Positions 9,655 to 18,663 of a stretch of 64,000 nucleotides of DNA are shown in pieces. The DNA lies in contig CAYSCS010000079.1 in the NCBI GenBank assembly GCA_964429695.1, positions 1 to 64,000 of the forward strand. Reading direction: 5' to 3'. Position 1 is the stretch's first letter. Every line of letters begins with the position of its first letter. The translations under genes and the position numbers were made by a program. Below the pieces are notes generated by a model. That model was not told the origin of the DNA. It saw only the letters and a list, made by a program, of their open reading frames with translations, and made no database searches. The DNA comes from CAYSCS01 sp964429695. Its GTDB lineage: Bacteria > Acidobacteriota > Aminicenantia > Aminicenantales > Aminicenantaceae.

Positions 9655-11661
9655 ATGAAAAACACAATCAGAATTGGAGTGGATACAGGAGGCACTTTTA
9701 CAGATTTTGTAATTTCCCTTCAACAAAGATTAGAAATCATCAAAATCCCATCTACTCCTCCCAACCCTTGTCTTGCGATTCTTGAAGGGCTCAATAAATT
9801 TTTAGATGAAAAGAATGTTTCAATCATCCATGGAACTACTATTGGGACAAATTCTCTTCTTGAAAGAAAAGGAGGACCACTCGCACTCATCACAACTGAA
9901 GGTTTTGAAGATATAATTTTCATCGGTAGACAAACAAGAAGGAAGCTTTACAGCCTGAGAGGAGAGGAAAGGTTTTTTATTCTTCCCCGCAGGTTATGTT
10001 TCGGAATAGAGGAAAGGACCCTGGCCTCAGGGAAGATTTTACGCAAGGTAAATATTCAGGAGTTAGAAAAAATCGTAAAGAAAATTTTAAAATCTAAAGT
10101 AAAAGCAGTTAGTATTTGCCTCCTCCATTCCTATGTAAACCCCTCCAACGAAATAAAAATTAGAAATAAATTGAAAAAACACGGTTTTTTACTCTCGATT
10201 TCTCACGAAATCTTGCCTGAATACAGGGAATATGAAAGGACTACTGTGACTACGGTTAATGCCTATCTCATGCCGGTGATGAATTCCTATCTTGAAGAAC
10301 TTGAGAAAAATCTTCGTCAGGCTGACCTCAGAATCATGCAATCCAATGAAGGATACATATCTTGCGAAAAAGCAAGAAAAGAGCCAATAAGGACGGTTCT
10401 TTCCGGGCCGGCTGGGGGGGTTGTGGGTGCCTTTTCCATTGCCAGAAGCTCGGGTTTCAAAAAAATCATAACTTTTGACATGGGAGGTACTTCCACTGAT
10501 GTCTCCTTAATAGATGGAATGATTAGAAGGACAAACGAATGTTTGATTGGAGATTTCCCCATAAGAATACCCATCATTGATGTCCATAGTGTGGGAGCTG
10601 GAGGAGGCTCGATTGCCTATGTGGACAAAGGAGGATCACTGAGGGTTGGGCCTCAGAGTGCCGGCGCTTCCCCTGGCCCTGCTTGTTATGGAAAAGGAAA
10701 ACTTCCTACAGTTACAGATGCAAACCTTGTTCTTGGTCGTCTCGTCCCTGAATTCTTTCTGGGCGGAAAAATGAAAATCTATCCCGAAGAAAGCCGCAGA
10801 GCTATTAAGGAAATAGCACAAAATATCGGGAAAACAGTGTTAGAAACTGCTGAAGGTGTCATTGAAATTGCAAATGCGAACATGGAAAAAGCAATCCGTG
10901 TGATTTCGATAGAGAAAGGAATAGACCCCAGGTCCTTCGCCCTTTTTTCCTTTGGAGGAGCAGGAGGAATGCATGCTACTGAAATAGCGTCTCGGCTAAA
11001 TATAAAAACAGTAATAATTCCCAAAAACGCTGGAGTCCTTTCAGCACTGGGGCTTCTCTTTGCAGATTCAGTAAAAGATTATTCCAAATCAATCCTTAAA
11101 ACGACAGATGCCATAAGCAAAGAAAAACTCAAGTCATACATCCTCGAACTTGCAGACAAAGGATTGCGCGAGATGAAGGAAGAAGGATTCAAAAGAAACG
11201 AAATTAGACTTTTCCCCTCTCTTGACCTGAGATATCTCGGTCAGTCGTATGAAATAAACATTCCTTTCACTGAAAAATTTATTTCTAATTTCCATAGGGC
11301 TCATAAAAAAATATATTCTTATTACCATCCCCAAAGAAAAATTGAGATAGTAAATTTAAGGCTAAAAGTGATAGGAAGAGGCGAGAAAATTACCCTAGAA
11401 AGGAAGAATTTCCAGCCTTCAAACCCAAAAACAGCGTTTTTTAAAAAACAAACCTTTATCTTCAAGCAAAAAGAATACGAGGCAAGTGTATTTCTCAGGT
11501 CAAAACTCACTCCTGGAACAAAGATTGAGGGCCCTTCGCTCGTAGTCGACACTGAATCCACCGCCTTCCTTCCCCCCTCCTGGCAACTCGAAGTGGACGG
11601 TTTTTTAAACCTGATTTTGAAGCCTGAGGAGAAGAATCATGAAGGAATTCGACCCCATTGA
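9655..11661 (+). CDS. hyuA: HyuA: hydantoinase/5-oxoprolinase family, ATP-binding subunit
   Basis: N-methylhydantoinase A/5-oxoprolinase N-terminal-type subunit of 668 residues. The family uses ATP to open cyclic amides (hydantoins, 5-oxo-L-proline). The N-terminus IRIGVDTGGTFTDFVI is the ASKHA phosphate-binding loop. Conserved HGTTIGTNSLLERKG, GPAGGVVGA, FDMGGTSTDVS and HSVGAGGGSIA segments follow. I chose the ATG at 9655 because the preceding in-frame extension (from 9559) has no family similarity and the Rossmann-like strand begins right after this Met. It overlaps hyuB by 23 bp, indicating translational coupling. Whether the substrate is a hydantoin, 5-oxoproline or another lactam cannot be told from sequence alone. 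Confidence 0.93.
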   Translation: MKNTIRIGVDTGGTFTDFVISLQQRLEIIKIPSTPPNPCLAILEGLNKFLDEKNVSIIHGTTIGTNSLLERKGGPLALITTEGFEDIIFIGRQTRRKLYSLRGEERFFILPRRLCFGIEERTLASGKILRKVNIQELEKIVKKILKSKVKAVSICLLHSYVNPSNEIKIRNKLKKHGFLLSISHEILPEYREYERTTVTTVNAYLMPVMNSYLEELEKNLRQADLRIMQSNEGYISCEKARKEPIRTVLSGPAGGVVGAFSIARSSGFKKIITFDMGGTSTDVSLIDGMIRRTNECLIGDFPIRIPIIDVHSVGAGGGSIAYVDKGGSLRVGPQSAGASPGPACYGKGKLPTVTDANLVLGRLVPEFFLGGKMKIYPEESRRAIKEIAQNIGKTVLETAEGVIEIANANMEKAIRVISIEKGIDPRSFALFSFGGAGGMHATEIASRLNIKTVIIPKNAGVLSALGLLFADSVKDYSKSILKTTDAISKEKLKSYILELADKGLREMKEEGFKRNEIRLFPSLDLRYLGQSYEINIPFTEKFISNFHRAHKKIYSYYHPQRKIEIVNLRLKVIGRGEKITLERKNFQPSNPKTAFFKKQTFIFKQKEYEASVFLRSKLTPGTKIEGPSLVVDTESTAFLPPSWQLEVDGFLNLILKPEEKNHEGIRPH

Positions 11662-13201
11662 GCTTGAGCTATACAAGAACACTTTTATCTCCATAGCTGA
11701 GGAAATGGGAGCCGTTCTCTGTAGAACTTCTCTTTCGCCCAATATTAAAGAAAGAAGGGACTTTTCCTGTGCCCTTTTCAGCGGAGAGGGACAAATGTTT
11801 GCTCAAGGGGCTCACATCCCTGTTCATCTCGGCGCCATGCCTCTCTCAGTCCAAGCTGCCTTAGAGAGCGTTGATTTTGAGGATGGAGATTTAGTAATCC
11901 TTAATGACCCCTATAGAGGAGGGTCCCATCTTCCTGATATTACCTGTATATCTCCTCTCTTTATCAAAAAAAAGCTTGAATTTTTTGTGGCCTGCAGAGC
12001 ACACCATGCTGATGTGGGAGGCATGACCCCAGGTTCAATGCCCCTTGCTATCGAGATCTACCAGGAAGGGTTGATAATCCCTCCCTTGAAATTAATTAGA
12101 AGAGGCAAAATAAACAATGAGCTTTTTGAGCTGATACTCGCAAATGTCAGAACCCCTGAGGAAAGAAGAGGCGATCTTTTAGCTCAATTGGCGGCAAATA
12201 TGGTCGGGAGGAAGAGGCTCATGGAAATTATTCAGAAGTATGGCCTTAACAAAATCAAACAATACACAAATCATCTTCAGAATTATACGGAAAGAATCAT
12301 CAGAGGGACTATAAGAAATATACCCGATGGCTCTTATACTTTCTCTGACTTTATGGATGACGATGGAATAAGCCCTAAACCGGTTAAGATTGGTGTCATT
12401 CTGAACATTGTCGGGGATGAAGCAATAATCGATTTCAGCCCTTCTTCTCCCCAGGTAAAAGGAAATGTAAACGCCAATTTCGCAGTCACCTTCTCTGCTG
12501 TTCTATACGTCTTTCGGGCTCTCATCGAAGAAGATATTCCTTTCAATAGCGGGCTGATGAGACCCTTGAAAATTATTGTGCCCGTTGGCTCTGTTCTTAA
12601 CGCCCAACCTCCAGCAGCCATAGCTGGAGGAAATGTGGAAACTTCTCAAAGAATTGTAGATGTCCTTCTCGGTGCCTTATCCAAGGCAATTCCTGAAAGA
12701 ATTCCTGCAGCTAGTTCGGGAACGATGAACAATGTGGCTCTGGGTGGATATGACCCTCTGCTCAAAAAAAATTTTGCTTATTACGAGACCATAGGAGGCG
12801 GGATGGGTGCAAGCCTTGAATTTAATGGACTGAGTGGAGTCCATACCCATATGACGAACTCTCTCAACACACCCCTGGAAGCCCTTGAAAATTATCTCCC
12901 CCTTAGAATCAAGAAATATTCTCTTCGCTACGGTTCCGGAGGAAAAGGGAAAAAAAGAGGAGGAAACGGAATCATAAGAGAATACGAATTTCTTGTTCCT
13001 ACTCAAGTGACCATAATTTCTGAAAGAAGGAAGTTTGCCCCTTATGGACTTCAAGGCGGAAAAAAAGGAAAGAGAGGAAAAAATATACTTATTTCGAGCG
13101 GAAAGAAGAAACTCTTAGGCTCAAAAATCAACTTTCAGGCACAACCTGGCGATATCTTATGTATTGAAACTCCAGGCGGAGCAGGATATGGAAAAACATA
13201 A
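11639..13201 (+). CDS. hyuB: HyuB: hydantoinase/5-oxoprolinase family, catalytic partner subunit
   Basis: Hydantoinase B-type protein of 520 residues. It starts FDPIELELYKNTFISIAEEMG and contains the typical RRDFSCALF, HIPVHLGAMP, NDPYRGGSHLPD, HHADVGGMTPGS and GGGMGASL segments. It is the obligate partner of HyuA in an ATP-dependent cyclic-amide hydrolase. Its start lies inside hyuA and its end overlaps the next gene by 14 bp, so hyuA, hyuB and the transporter form a tightly coupled trio. The length is normal for the family and no lesion is visible. Confidence 0.93.
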   Translation: MKEFDPIELELYKNTFISIAEEMGAVLCRTSLSPNIKERRDFSCALFSGEGQMFAQGAHIPVHLGAMPLSVQAALESVDFEDGDLVILNDPYRGGSHLPDITCISPLFIKKKLEFFVACRAHHADVGGMTPGSMPLAIEIYQEGLIIPPLKLIRRGKINNELFELILANVRTPEERRGDLLAQLAANMVGRKRLMEIIQKYGLNKIKQYTNHLQNYTERIIRGTIRNIPDGSYTFSDFMDDDGISPKPVKIGVILNIVGDEAIIDFSPSSPQVKGNVNANFAVTFSAVLYVFRALIEEDIPFNSGLMRPLKIIVPVGSVLNAQPPAAIAGGNVETSQRIVDVLLGALSKAIPERIPAASSGTMNNVALGGYDPLLKKNFAYYETIGGGMGASLEFNGLSGVHTHMTNSLNTPLEALENYLPLRIKKYSLRYGSGGKGKKRGGNGIIREYEFLVPTQVTIISERRKFAPYGLQGGKKGKRGKNILISSGKKKLLGSKINFQAQPGDILCIETPGGAGYGKT

Positions 13202-14390
13202 GAAAAAATTTTCTTTTGGTCCTGGTTTTGTAGTCACGGCTGCTTTCATCGGACCCGGAACAATAACCACCTGTTCAATGGCAGGTTCTAGATTTGGATA
13301 TTCCCTAATTTTTGCTCTTGTTTTTGCTACCTTGACCACAATAATTCTTCAGGAAATGGCGGGAAGATTGAGCTTAATTTCAAACCATGACCTTGCTCAA
13401 GCTTTAAGAGAATTTCCTCAAAATCGGTTGATAAGGTTTACATTTAAAATCCTCACTCTTTCTTCCATAACTCTTGGATGTGCAGCCTACGAGACGGGAA
13501 ACATCATTGGCGGGGCTTTAGGTCTAGAAATGATCTCTCCAATTTCTGCAAAATCTTGGACAATCCTGATTGCTCTAGTGGCTATCGTTATCCTCAGTAG
13601 AAATAAATACGTCCTAGTCGAGAAATTTCTCGTAGCTCTCGTTTTTCTCATGAGCTTATCCTTTTTTCTTACGGTAATAATTATCAAGCCTTCTTTGCTT
13701 TCTATTTTTAAGGGGTTTATTCCCAGCTTCCCCAAAAATTCTCTCTACATCATTCTGGCTCTGGTGGGAACTACCGTTGTCCCCTATAATCTTTTCCTCC
13801 ATTCTTCTGCAGTAAAAGAAAAATGGGGGAATAAAACTCATCTAAAGGATGTCAAAAAAGACTTGCTTTTTTCTATTACCTTGGGGGGTATAATCTCAGC
13901 CTCCATAGTCATCACTTCTGCTGTTTCTTTTCACGAAAAAGGAATCATGATTGAAAAAGGATCCAGCATGGCTGAACAACTGAGTCCCCTCTTTGGGCCT
14001 CTAACTAATTTCCTTTTCGGTCTTGGTTTTTTTTCTGCTGGGATGAGCTCGGCAATTACTGCTCCTTATGCTGCATCCTTTGCATCCTCTGGTATTCTTG
14101 GCTGGAAAGAAGGGTCTAATTCTAAGAGTTTTAAACTCGTCTGGATGGCTGTTATTCTGATTGGAGTCTTAGTCTCTTTATCTGGTTTTAATCCATTAGA
14201 AGTCATCGTTTTTGCTCAAGTTGCTAACGGAATCGTCTTACCTGTGGCTTCAATCTTTCTCCTCATTGTTCTAAACAATCGGTTCAAAATGGGAAATTTT
14301 GCTAACACCCCTTTTCAAAATATCCTGGGTGCAATAGTCGTTTTACTCGTGATCTGTCTTGGTCTCTGGAACATAATAAAATTATTTTAA
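13188..14390 (+). CDS. Nramp-fold transporter lacking the metal-binding motifs
   Basis: About 400 residues with roughly 11 hydrophobic helices and the overall Nramp sequence pattern. In canonical Nramp metal transporters the TM1 motif DPGN (Asp and Asn bind metal) and the TM6 motif MPH (Met binds metal) are nearly invariant. Here TM1 reads IGPGTITTCS (Asp to Gly, Asn to Thr) and TM6 reads VPYNLFLHSS (Met to Val, His to Tyr). All three metal ligands are therefore gone. I chose the ATG at 13188; a TTG eight codons upstream is also possible. The start overlaps the end of hyuB, so the likely job is uptake of the organic substrate of HyuAB rather than manganese or iron. Nramp-like ycsG sits in the Bacillus subtilis 5-oxoprolinase locus in the same way. 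Confidence 0.85.
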   Translation: MEKHKKKFSFGPGFVVTAAFIGPGTITTCSMAGSRFGYSLIFALVFATLTTIILQEMAGRLSLISNHDLAQALREFPQNRLIRFTFKILTLSSITLGCAAYETGNIIGGALGLEMISPISAKSWTILIALVAIVILSRNKYVLVEKFLVALVFLMSLSFFLTVIIIKPSLLSIFKGFIPSFPKNSLYIILALVGTTVVPYNLFLHSSAVKEKWGNKTHLKDVKKDLLFSITLGGIISASIVITSAVSFHEKGIMIEKGSSMAEQLSPLFGPLTNFLFGLGFFSAGMSSAITAPYAASFASSGILGWKEGSNSKSFKLVWMAVILIGVLVSLSGFNPLEVIVFAQVANGIVLPVASIFLLIVLNNRFKMGNFANTPFQNILGAIVVLLVICLGLWNIIKLF

Positions 14391-14392
14391 AC

Positions 14393-15109
14393 TCAAGCTT
14401 TAACTCCTTGCTCATCGTCCTTTAAAGCGAAATCTACTGCAGCAAGAGAATGCAATGCTACAGAATCAAAAAGAGGAAAGCTAAAATCTTTTTGATTGAT
14501 TATGAGGGGTATTTCTGTGCACCCCAGCACTATTCCCTCTGCTCCTCTTTTAGCCAAATTCGCTATAATCCTTTTGAATACTTCTTTTGCTGTCTCCTTA
14601 AATTTCCCCATGCAAAACTCATCATAAAGAATCTTATGTACCTCTTCCCGCTCATTCAACCCTGGTATAAGAACATCAATTCCATGCCTTTTTCTTAATC
14701 TTTGTGTATAGAAATCTTCCTCCATGGTAAATTTTGTCCCAAGAAGTCCTACCTTTTTCAATCCTCTCTCTTTAATCGCTTCTGCAATTACATCAACGAT
14801 GTGGAGGATAGGAATTTTAATCTGGCTCTGTATTTCATCCGCCAGTTTGTGCATTGTATTTGTACAGATTAGAATAAAATCTGCTCCAGCTTGAGCCAAC
14901 TTCTTAGAAGCATCGCTAAGAATACTCGAAGCCACATCCCATTTTCCCTGATGCTGGAGTATTTCTATTTCAGCAAAGTCGAGTGAGAAAAGGATGATCT
15001 TAGCTGAATGATGACCACCCAATCTTTTTTTTACCTCTTGGTTTATTATTCGGTAGTATTCTAAAGTAGATTCCCAGCTCATCCCACCAAGAAGTCCGAT
15101 GGTCTTCAT
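14393..15109 (-). CDS. Aspartate/glutamate racemase family protein
   Basis: A 238-residue protein beginning MKTIGLLGGMSWESTLEYY, the standard N-terminus of PLP-independent aspartate racemases. The two catalytic cysteines are in the contexts LICTNTMHKL and VLGCTEIPLI. The superfamily also includes hydantoin and glutamate racemases, so the substrate is not certain, but GGMSWEST points to the aspartate/broad-specificity amino acid racemase group. It is the last gene of the minus-strand cluster (23 bases after glmS-like) and ends tail to tail, two bases from the Nramp-like gene, with no terminator between them. A link to hyuAB through D/L amino acid metabolism is possible. Confidence 0.9.
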   Translation of the reverse strand: MKTIGLLGGMSWESTLEYYRIINQEVKKRLGGHHSAKIILFSLDFAEIEILQHQGKWDVASSILSDASKKLAQAGADFILICTNTMHKLADEIQSQIKIPILHIVDVIAEAIKERGLKKVGLLGTKFTMEEDFYTQRLRKRHGIDVLIPGLNEREEVHKILYDEFCMGKFKETAKEVFKRIIANLAKRGAEGIVLGCTEIPLIINQKDFSFPLFDSVALHSLAAVDFALKDDEQGVKA

Positions 15110-15132
15110 TCAATCCTCATTTCACTTTGAAT

Positions 15133-16947
15133 TCAATCAACAGTCAGGGTCTTACTTATGTTTTGGGGTTGGTCAGGATTAATTCCCTTCTTAAGGCTTA
15201 TATAATAAGCAAGGAGTTGAGCTATGATAACAGAGAGGATCGGAGAAAAATAATAATTTAATGAAGGAAGGAATATTGTCTCATCTGAATTTAAGGCTAA
15301 AGAATCATCAGGAGGGGATAAAGTGCATACCCTCCCTTTTCGGCAACGGATTTCATTTATATGGGAAAGGGTCATCAAAGAGTCTTCGCGAGAAGAAATG
15401 AATAAAACCCAATCCCCTTCTTTTATGATTGCTAAAGGACCATGTTTGAATTCCGAGGAATATATGCCTTCACAAGGAATGTATGTAACTTCTTTCATCT
15501 TGAGCGCTGCTTCCAGACAGGCTCCATAATTTATCCCAAATCCAAGATAATAAAGATATTTCTTGCGATAGAGATGGCTGGCAATCTTCTGGCATTTTTC
15601 TGAATTCAAAGAAATTGTCTTCTCGATAAGGGAGGGAAGGGAGAGTATTTCTATTTTTTCGATGGGATTTTTCCCACCAGATCCACTCCTCAATTTTAAG
15701 GCAAGATAAAGAAAGATGATTACTTGATTTGTGAAAGTCTTTGTAGCTGGTACACTAATTTCAATATTTGTAAGAAGAGGTAGAAAGTTCTTTACCCTGA
15801 GGTGGAGAGAGGAACCTAAAACGTTGACTATGGCTAAAATCTTTTTAACTCCCTTCTCTTCCAGATAGTTCAGTGCCGAGATCACGTCCTTTGTTTCCCC
15901 GCTCTGAGAAACAAGGATAAATGTGCTTCGTGAAAGGTTCTCTGCGTTAATGAATTCTTTAAAGGCACCAGCCATAACTGGAAAAGCCTCAACTTCTGCA
16001 ATCTTATTCAAATAATAAGAGCCGATGACGCAGGCATTGTAAGATGATCCTGAGCCAACAAGATATATTCTTTTTTCTCTCTTTAATTCAGCGCAAAATT
16101 CCTCTACTTTACTCGAATTCATCAAAAAATCGAGGAGTGCCTTAGATTTTTGTGGCTGCTCATAGATCTCTTTAATCATAAAATGAGAAAATTCTCCTTT
16201 TTTGGCTTCTTCTATATTCAATGTTCTCTTTACTGGCTCTCTCTTGATTTCTCTACCAGTAAAAATATCCTTAATCTTGTAATTTTCCCAATTGAGCTCG
16301 ACATACTCTCCATCGTAAATAGGAACTATCAAATCTGTAAGCGGGATTATCGAAGGAAGGTCAGAAGAACAACAGATGAAATCATCTCCTACCCCAAGAT
16401 ACAGAGATGAGTATTTTTTCACGCAATACATTTTATCCATGTCTCTTCTGGTAACCACATAGGCATAATCTCCTTTAAGGATTGAAGATGCTTTCTCGAT
16501 AGCAATGCTCATTTTTTTAAACTCATTGTACAATTCTTCCAATACATGAACTATCACTTCTCCATCATTTTCTCCTCGAAACGAATGCCCTCTTTTTTTG
16601 TATTCACTAATAAGTTCCTTGGTATTGATTATATTTCCGTTATGAGCCCCTACCATCAATCTAGTACAATCGAAATGGGGTTGAGAATTATTTTTTGATG
16701 GGGGGCCAAATGTTGCCCAGCGTAATTGCACTATACCTTTATACCCTTCAAGCTCCTCGAAGCGATGCTTCCTGTTTACCTCTTCTATTTCTCCCACATC
16801 TTTCCTTAACTCTACAGAATCTTCGGTGAAGGCAGCCATACCAACTGAATCATACCCCCTGTAAGTGAGCCTCCTTCCTGCTTGAAGCAAGATAGTACCA
16901 AGGTCTTTCTTGTGTTCTTTAAAAATAATACCAAAAATCCCGCACAT
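15133..16947 (-). CDS. Divergent GlmS-type glutamine-sugar phosphate aminotransferase
   Basis: A 604-residue protein with an N-terminal class II glutaminase domain (MCGIFGI, nucleophile Cys2; RLTYRGYDSVG) and two SIS domains (GSGSSYNAC; SQSGETKDV; VPATKTFTNQ; FKHGPLAI), ending NPDQPQNISKTLTVD. This is the GlmS architecture, which makes glucosamine-6-phosphate from fructose-6-phosphate and glutamine. Some usually strict motifs differ: LRWATFGPPSKNNSQPH replaces the normal TRWATHG...N.HPH pattern and HNGNIINTKEL replaces HNGIIEN. It sits 8 bases after a DegT aminotransferase gene. It could be the housekeeping GlmS or a paralogue devoted to another amino sugar; a second glmS elsewhere would decide. 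Confidence 0.85.
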   Translation of the reverse strand: MCGIFGIIFKEHKKDLGTILLQAGRRLTYRGYDSVGMAAFTEDSVELRKDVGEIEEVNRKHRFEELEGYKGIVQLRWATFGPPSKNNSQPHFDCTRLMVGAHNGNIINTKELISEYKKRGHSFRGENDGEVIVHVLEELYNEFKKMSIAIEKASSILKGDYAYVVTRRDMDKMYCVKKYSSLYLGVGDDFICCSSDLPSIIPLTDLIVPIYDGEYVELNWENYKIKDIFTGREIKREPVKRTLNIEEAKKGEFSHFMIKEIYEQPQKSKALLDFLMNSSKVEEFCAELKREKRIYLVGSGSSYNACVIGSYYLNKIAEVEAFPVMAGAFKEFINAENLSRSTFILVSQSGETKDVISALNYLEEKGVKKILAIVNVLGSSLHLRVKNFLPLLTNIEISVPATKTFTNQVIIFLYLALKLRSGSGGKNPIEKIEILSLPSLIEKTISLNSEKCQKIASHLYRKKYLYYLGFGINYGACLEAALKMKEVTYIPCEGIYSSEFKHGPLAIIKEGDWVLFISSREDSLMTLSHINEIRCRKGRVCTLSPPDDSLALNSDETIFLPSLNYYFSPILSVIIAQLLAYYISLKKGINPDQPQNISKTLTVD

Positions 16948-16955
16948 TTTGGTCT

Positions 16956-18176
16956 CTAGATAAAATCACAGCACTCTTTATAGAATTCAATTATTTTGGA
17001 AATGACATATTCCTGTTGAACAATTGATAATTCAGGATAAATTGGCAAAGCCAAAACTTCCCTGGCGGCCTTTTCAGCTTCAGGGAAGCTTCCTTGTTTA
17101 TATCCGAGATAGGAAAAACAGGGCTGGAGATGGAGAGGTAAAGGATAGTAAATTTCAGCTCCTATGCCATTCTGTCTTAAAAAACCATGAAGCTTATCTC
17201 GTTCTCTGGCTCTAATAACATATTGATGGAAGGTATGGTAGTTTTTAACCCCTCTGTTCTTATAAACTGATACAGGTGGGATTATGAGTTCTCTTTCAAC
17301 CAACCCTGAATGAATAAGCATCTGCTCATAAAGAAGAGCCTTTTCCTGTCGAGCTTTAATCCAGCCTTCAAGATACTTGAGCTTAACCCTTAGAATTGCA
17401 GCTTGGAGAGCATCGAGTCTAAAATTTCCGCCAATGAGTTCATAAAAATATTTGTTTCTGGCTCCATGAACTCTGAGCATTTTCAACTTTTCTGAAAGTT
17501 CAGAATCATTAGTAACCACCATCCCCCCGTCTCCATAAGCTCCTAGATTTTTGGAAGGATAAAAAGAAATTATACTCGCTTTTCCTAGAGAGCATACCCT
17601 CCAAACCCTTTCTTCGCCAGGATAATCTGCGCCAATTGCCTGGGCTGCATCAGAGAGAACTTTAAATTCATATTCCTCTGAGAGCGAAAGAATCGCTGAC
17701 ATATCTGAACTCTGCCCATAAAGATGGACAGGTATCACTATTTTTATTTCGGATTTTTGGTTATTTTTTCTTCTCTTCTTGAGCAGTTCTTCAAGCTTTT
17801 CTGGAGATAAGTTATAAGTTTTCGGGTCAATATCGCAGAAAACAGGAGTTGCTCTGAGTCTTGCTACAGTCCCTGCGGTCGCAAAAAATGTGAAGGGTGT
17901 GGTAGCTACTATATCTCCTTCCTGAACGCCTAAAGCCATGAGAGAGATGAGGAGGGCATCCGAGCCTGAAGAAACTCCTACGGCATATTTTGTTTCGCAA
18001 AAGTTTGTAATCTCTTTCTCAAACTCTTCAACTTCTTGACCAAGGATGAATTGTTGACTTGAAACTATCTCGAAAATCTTCCTATCAATTTCTTCCTTTA
18101 TGCTCAGGTATTGAGCCTTAAGGTCAAGAGCCGGAACTAGCATCATCCCTTTCTTAAATAAATTTACTTTCTTCAA
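16956..18176 (-). CDS. DegT/DnrJ/EryC1/StrS family sugar aminotransferase
   Basis: PLP-dependent aminotransferase that normally converts a keto group of a nucleotide sugar or cyclitol to an amine. Seen: PALDLKAQYLSIKEEID at the N-terminus, GSDALLISLMALG, SDAAQAIGA (Asp176 pairs with the PLP ring nitrogen) and SFYPSKNLGAYGDGG with Lys209 as the Schiff-base lysine. The TTG at 18174-18176 overlaps the stop of the NusG-like pseudogene; an ATG at 18144-18146 would fit the usual family N-terminus better, so the start is uncertain by ten residues. It precedes glmS-like by 8 bases. Substrate unknown; the company suggests an amino sugar or aminocyclitol. Confidence 0.92.
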   Translation of the reverse strand: MKKVNLFKKGMMLVPALDLKAQYLSIKEEIDRKIFEIVSSQQFILGQEVEEFEKEITNFCETKYAVGVSSGSDALLISLMALGVQEGDIVATTPFTFFATAGTVARLRATPVFCDIDPKTYNLSPEKLEELLKKRRKNNQKSEIKIVIPVHLYGQSSDMSAILSLSEEYEFKVLSDAAQAIGADYPGEERVWRVCSLGKASIISFYPSKNLGAYGDGGMVVTNDSELSEKLKMLRVHGARNKYFYELIGGNFRLDALQAAILRVKLKYLEGWIKARQEKALLYEQMLIHSGLVERELIIPPVSVYKNRGVKNYHTFHQYVIRARERDKLHGFLRQNGIGAEIYYPLPLHLQPCFSYLGYKQGSFPEAEKAAREVLALPIYPELSIVQQEYVISKIIEFYKECCDFI

Positions 18177-18636
18177 TCTTTCCCTTTCGATGTAAAGTTT
18201 CCCTTGATAGGAACCATAATTGAGGTTACTACCCTCTTATTATCTAGAATCTCTCTTTTTAAGACACCTCTCAGGCCTTTTAAAGGACCAGCTGTCACTT
18301 CAATCTCATCTCCAACCTTACGGTTTTTACTTTCTTCAAATTCTACTAACCTGTCTTTTTCTCTCGACTTAATCTCTTCTATGAGGTGTTCATCACCAGA
18401 AATCGGAATTTGTCCTTCACCCACCACTTTTCTTACTCCCTTCGCGTATCTTACAATTCTGTATTCGTCTGGGGAATCAAAGTAAATGAATTCATATCCT
18501 GAAAAAATGGTTTAATTCTCTCTTTATCCATGTACTTCGGATTATAAACATAAACACCAAAGCCAACCTCCCTGAACAATTTCTCAACCTAAAATTCCTT
18601 TTCTGGCTTGGTGTTTAAAACGCGCCAGCTTCACAT
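18173..18636 (-). pseudogene. NusG-paralogue (RfaH/UpxY/LoaP-type) antiterminator, broken
   Basis: Reading the minus strand from ATG 18634-18636 gives, after a TGA at codon 2, SWRVLNTKPEKEF, then a TAG stop (18589-18591), then VEKLFREVGFGVYVY. A one-base deletion in a six-base T-run (A-run on plus, 18503-18508) shifts the frame, after which FSGYEFIYFDSPDEYRIVRY and VRKVVGEGQIPI continue. The last 84 codons hold an intact KOW-type domain (VGDEIEVTAGPLKGLRGVL). With three repairs the product is a normal NusG N-terminal plus KOW protein. Three independent lesions make a sequencing error unlikely. A short C-terminal product from the GTG at 18425-18427 could still be made. Such paralogues normally drive long polysaccharide or antibiotic operons. 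Confidence 0.8.
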
Positions 18637-18663
18637 TCAATCTTGACCATCCTCTGCGAAAAA

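Noticed and set aside
9468..9695. 75-codon minus-strand frame overlapping the hyuA start
   Set aside because: No recognisable domain, no good ribosome site, and it covers the coding start of hyuA on the other strand.
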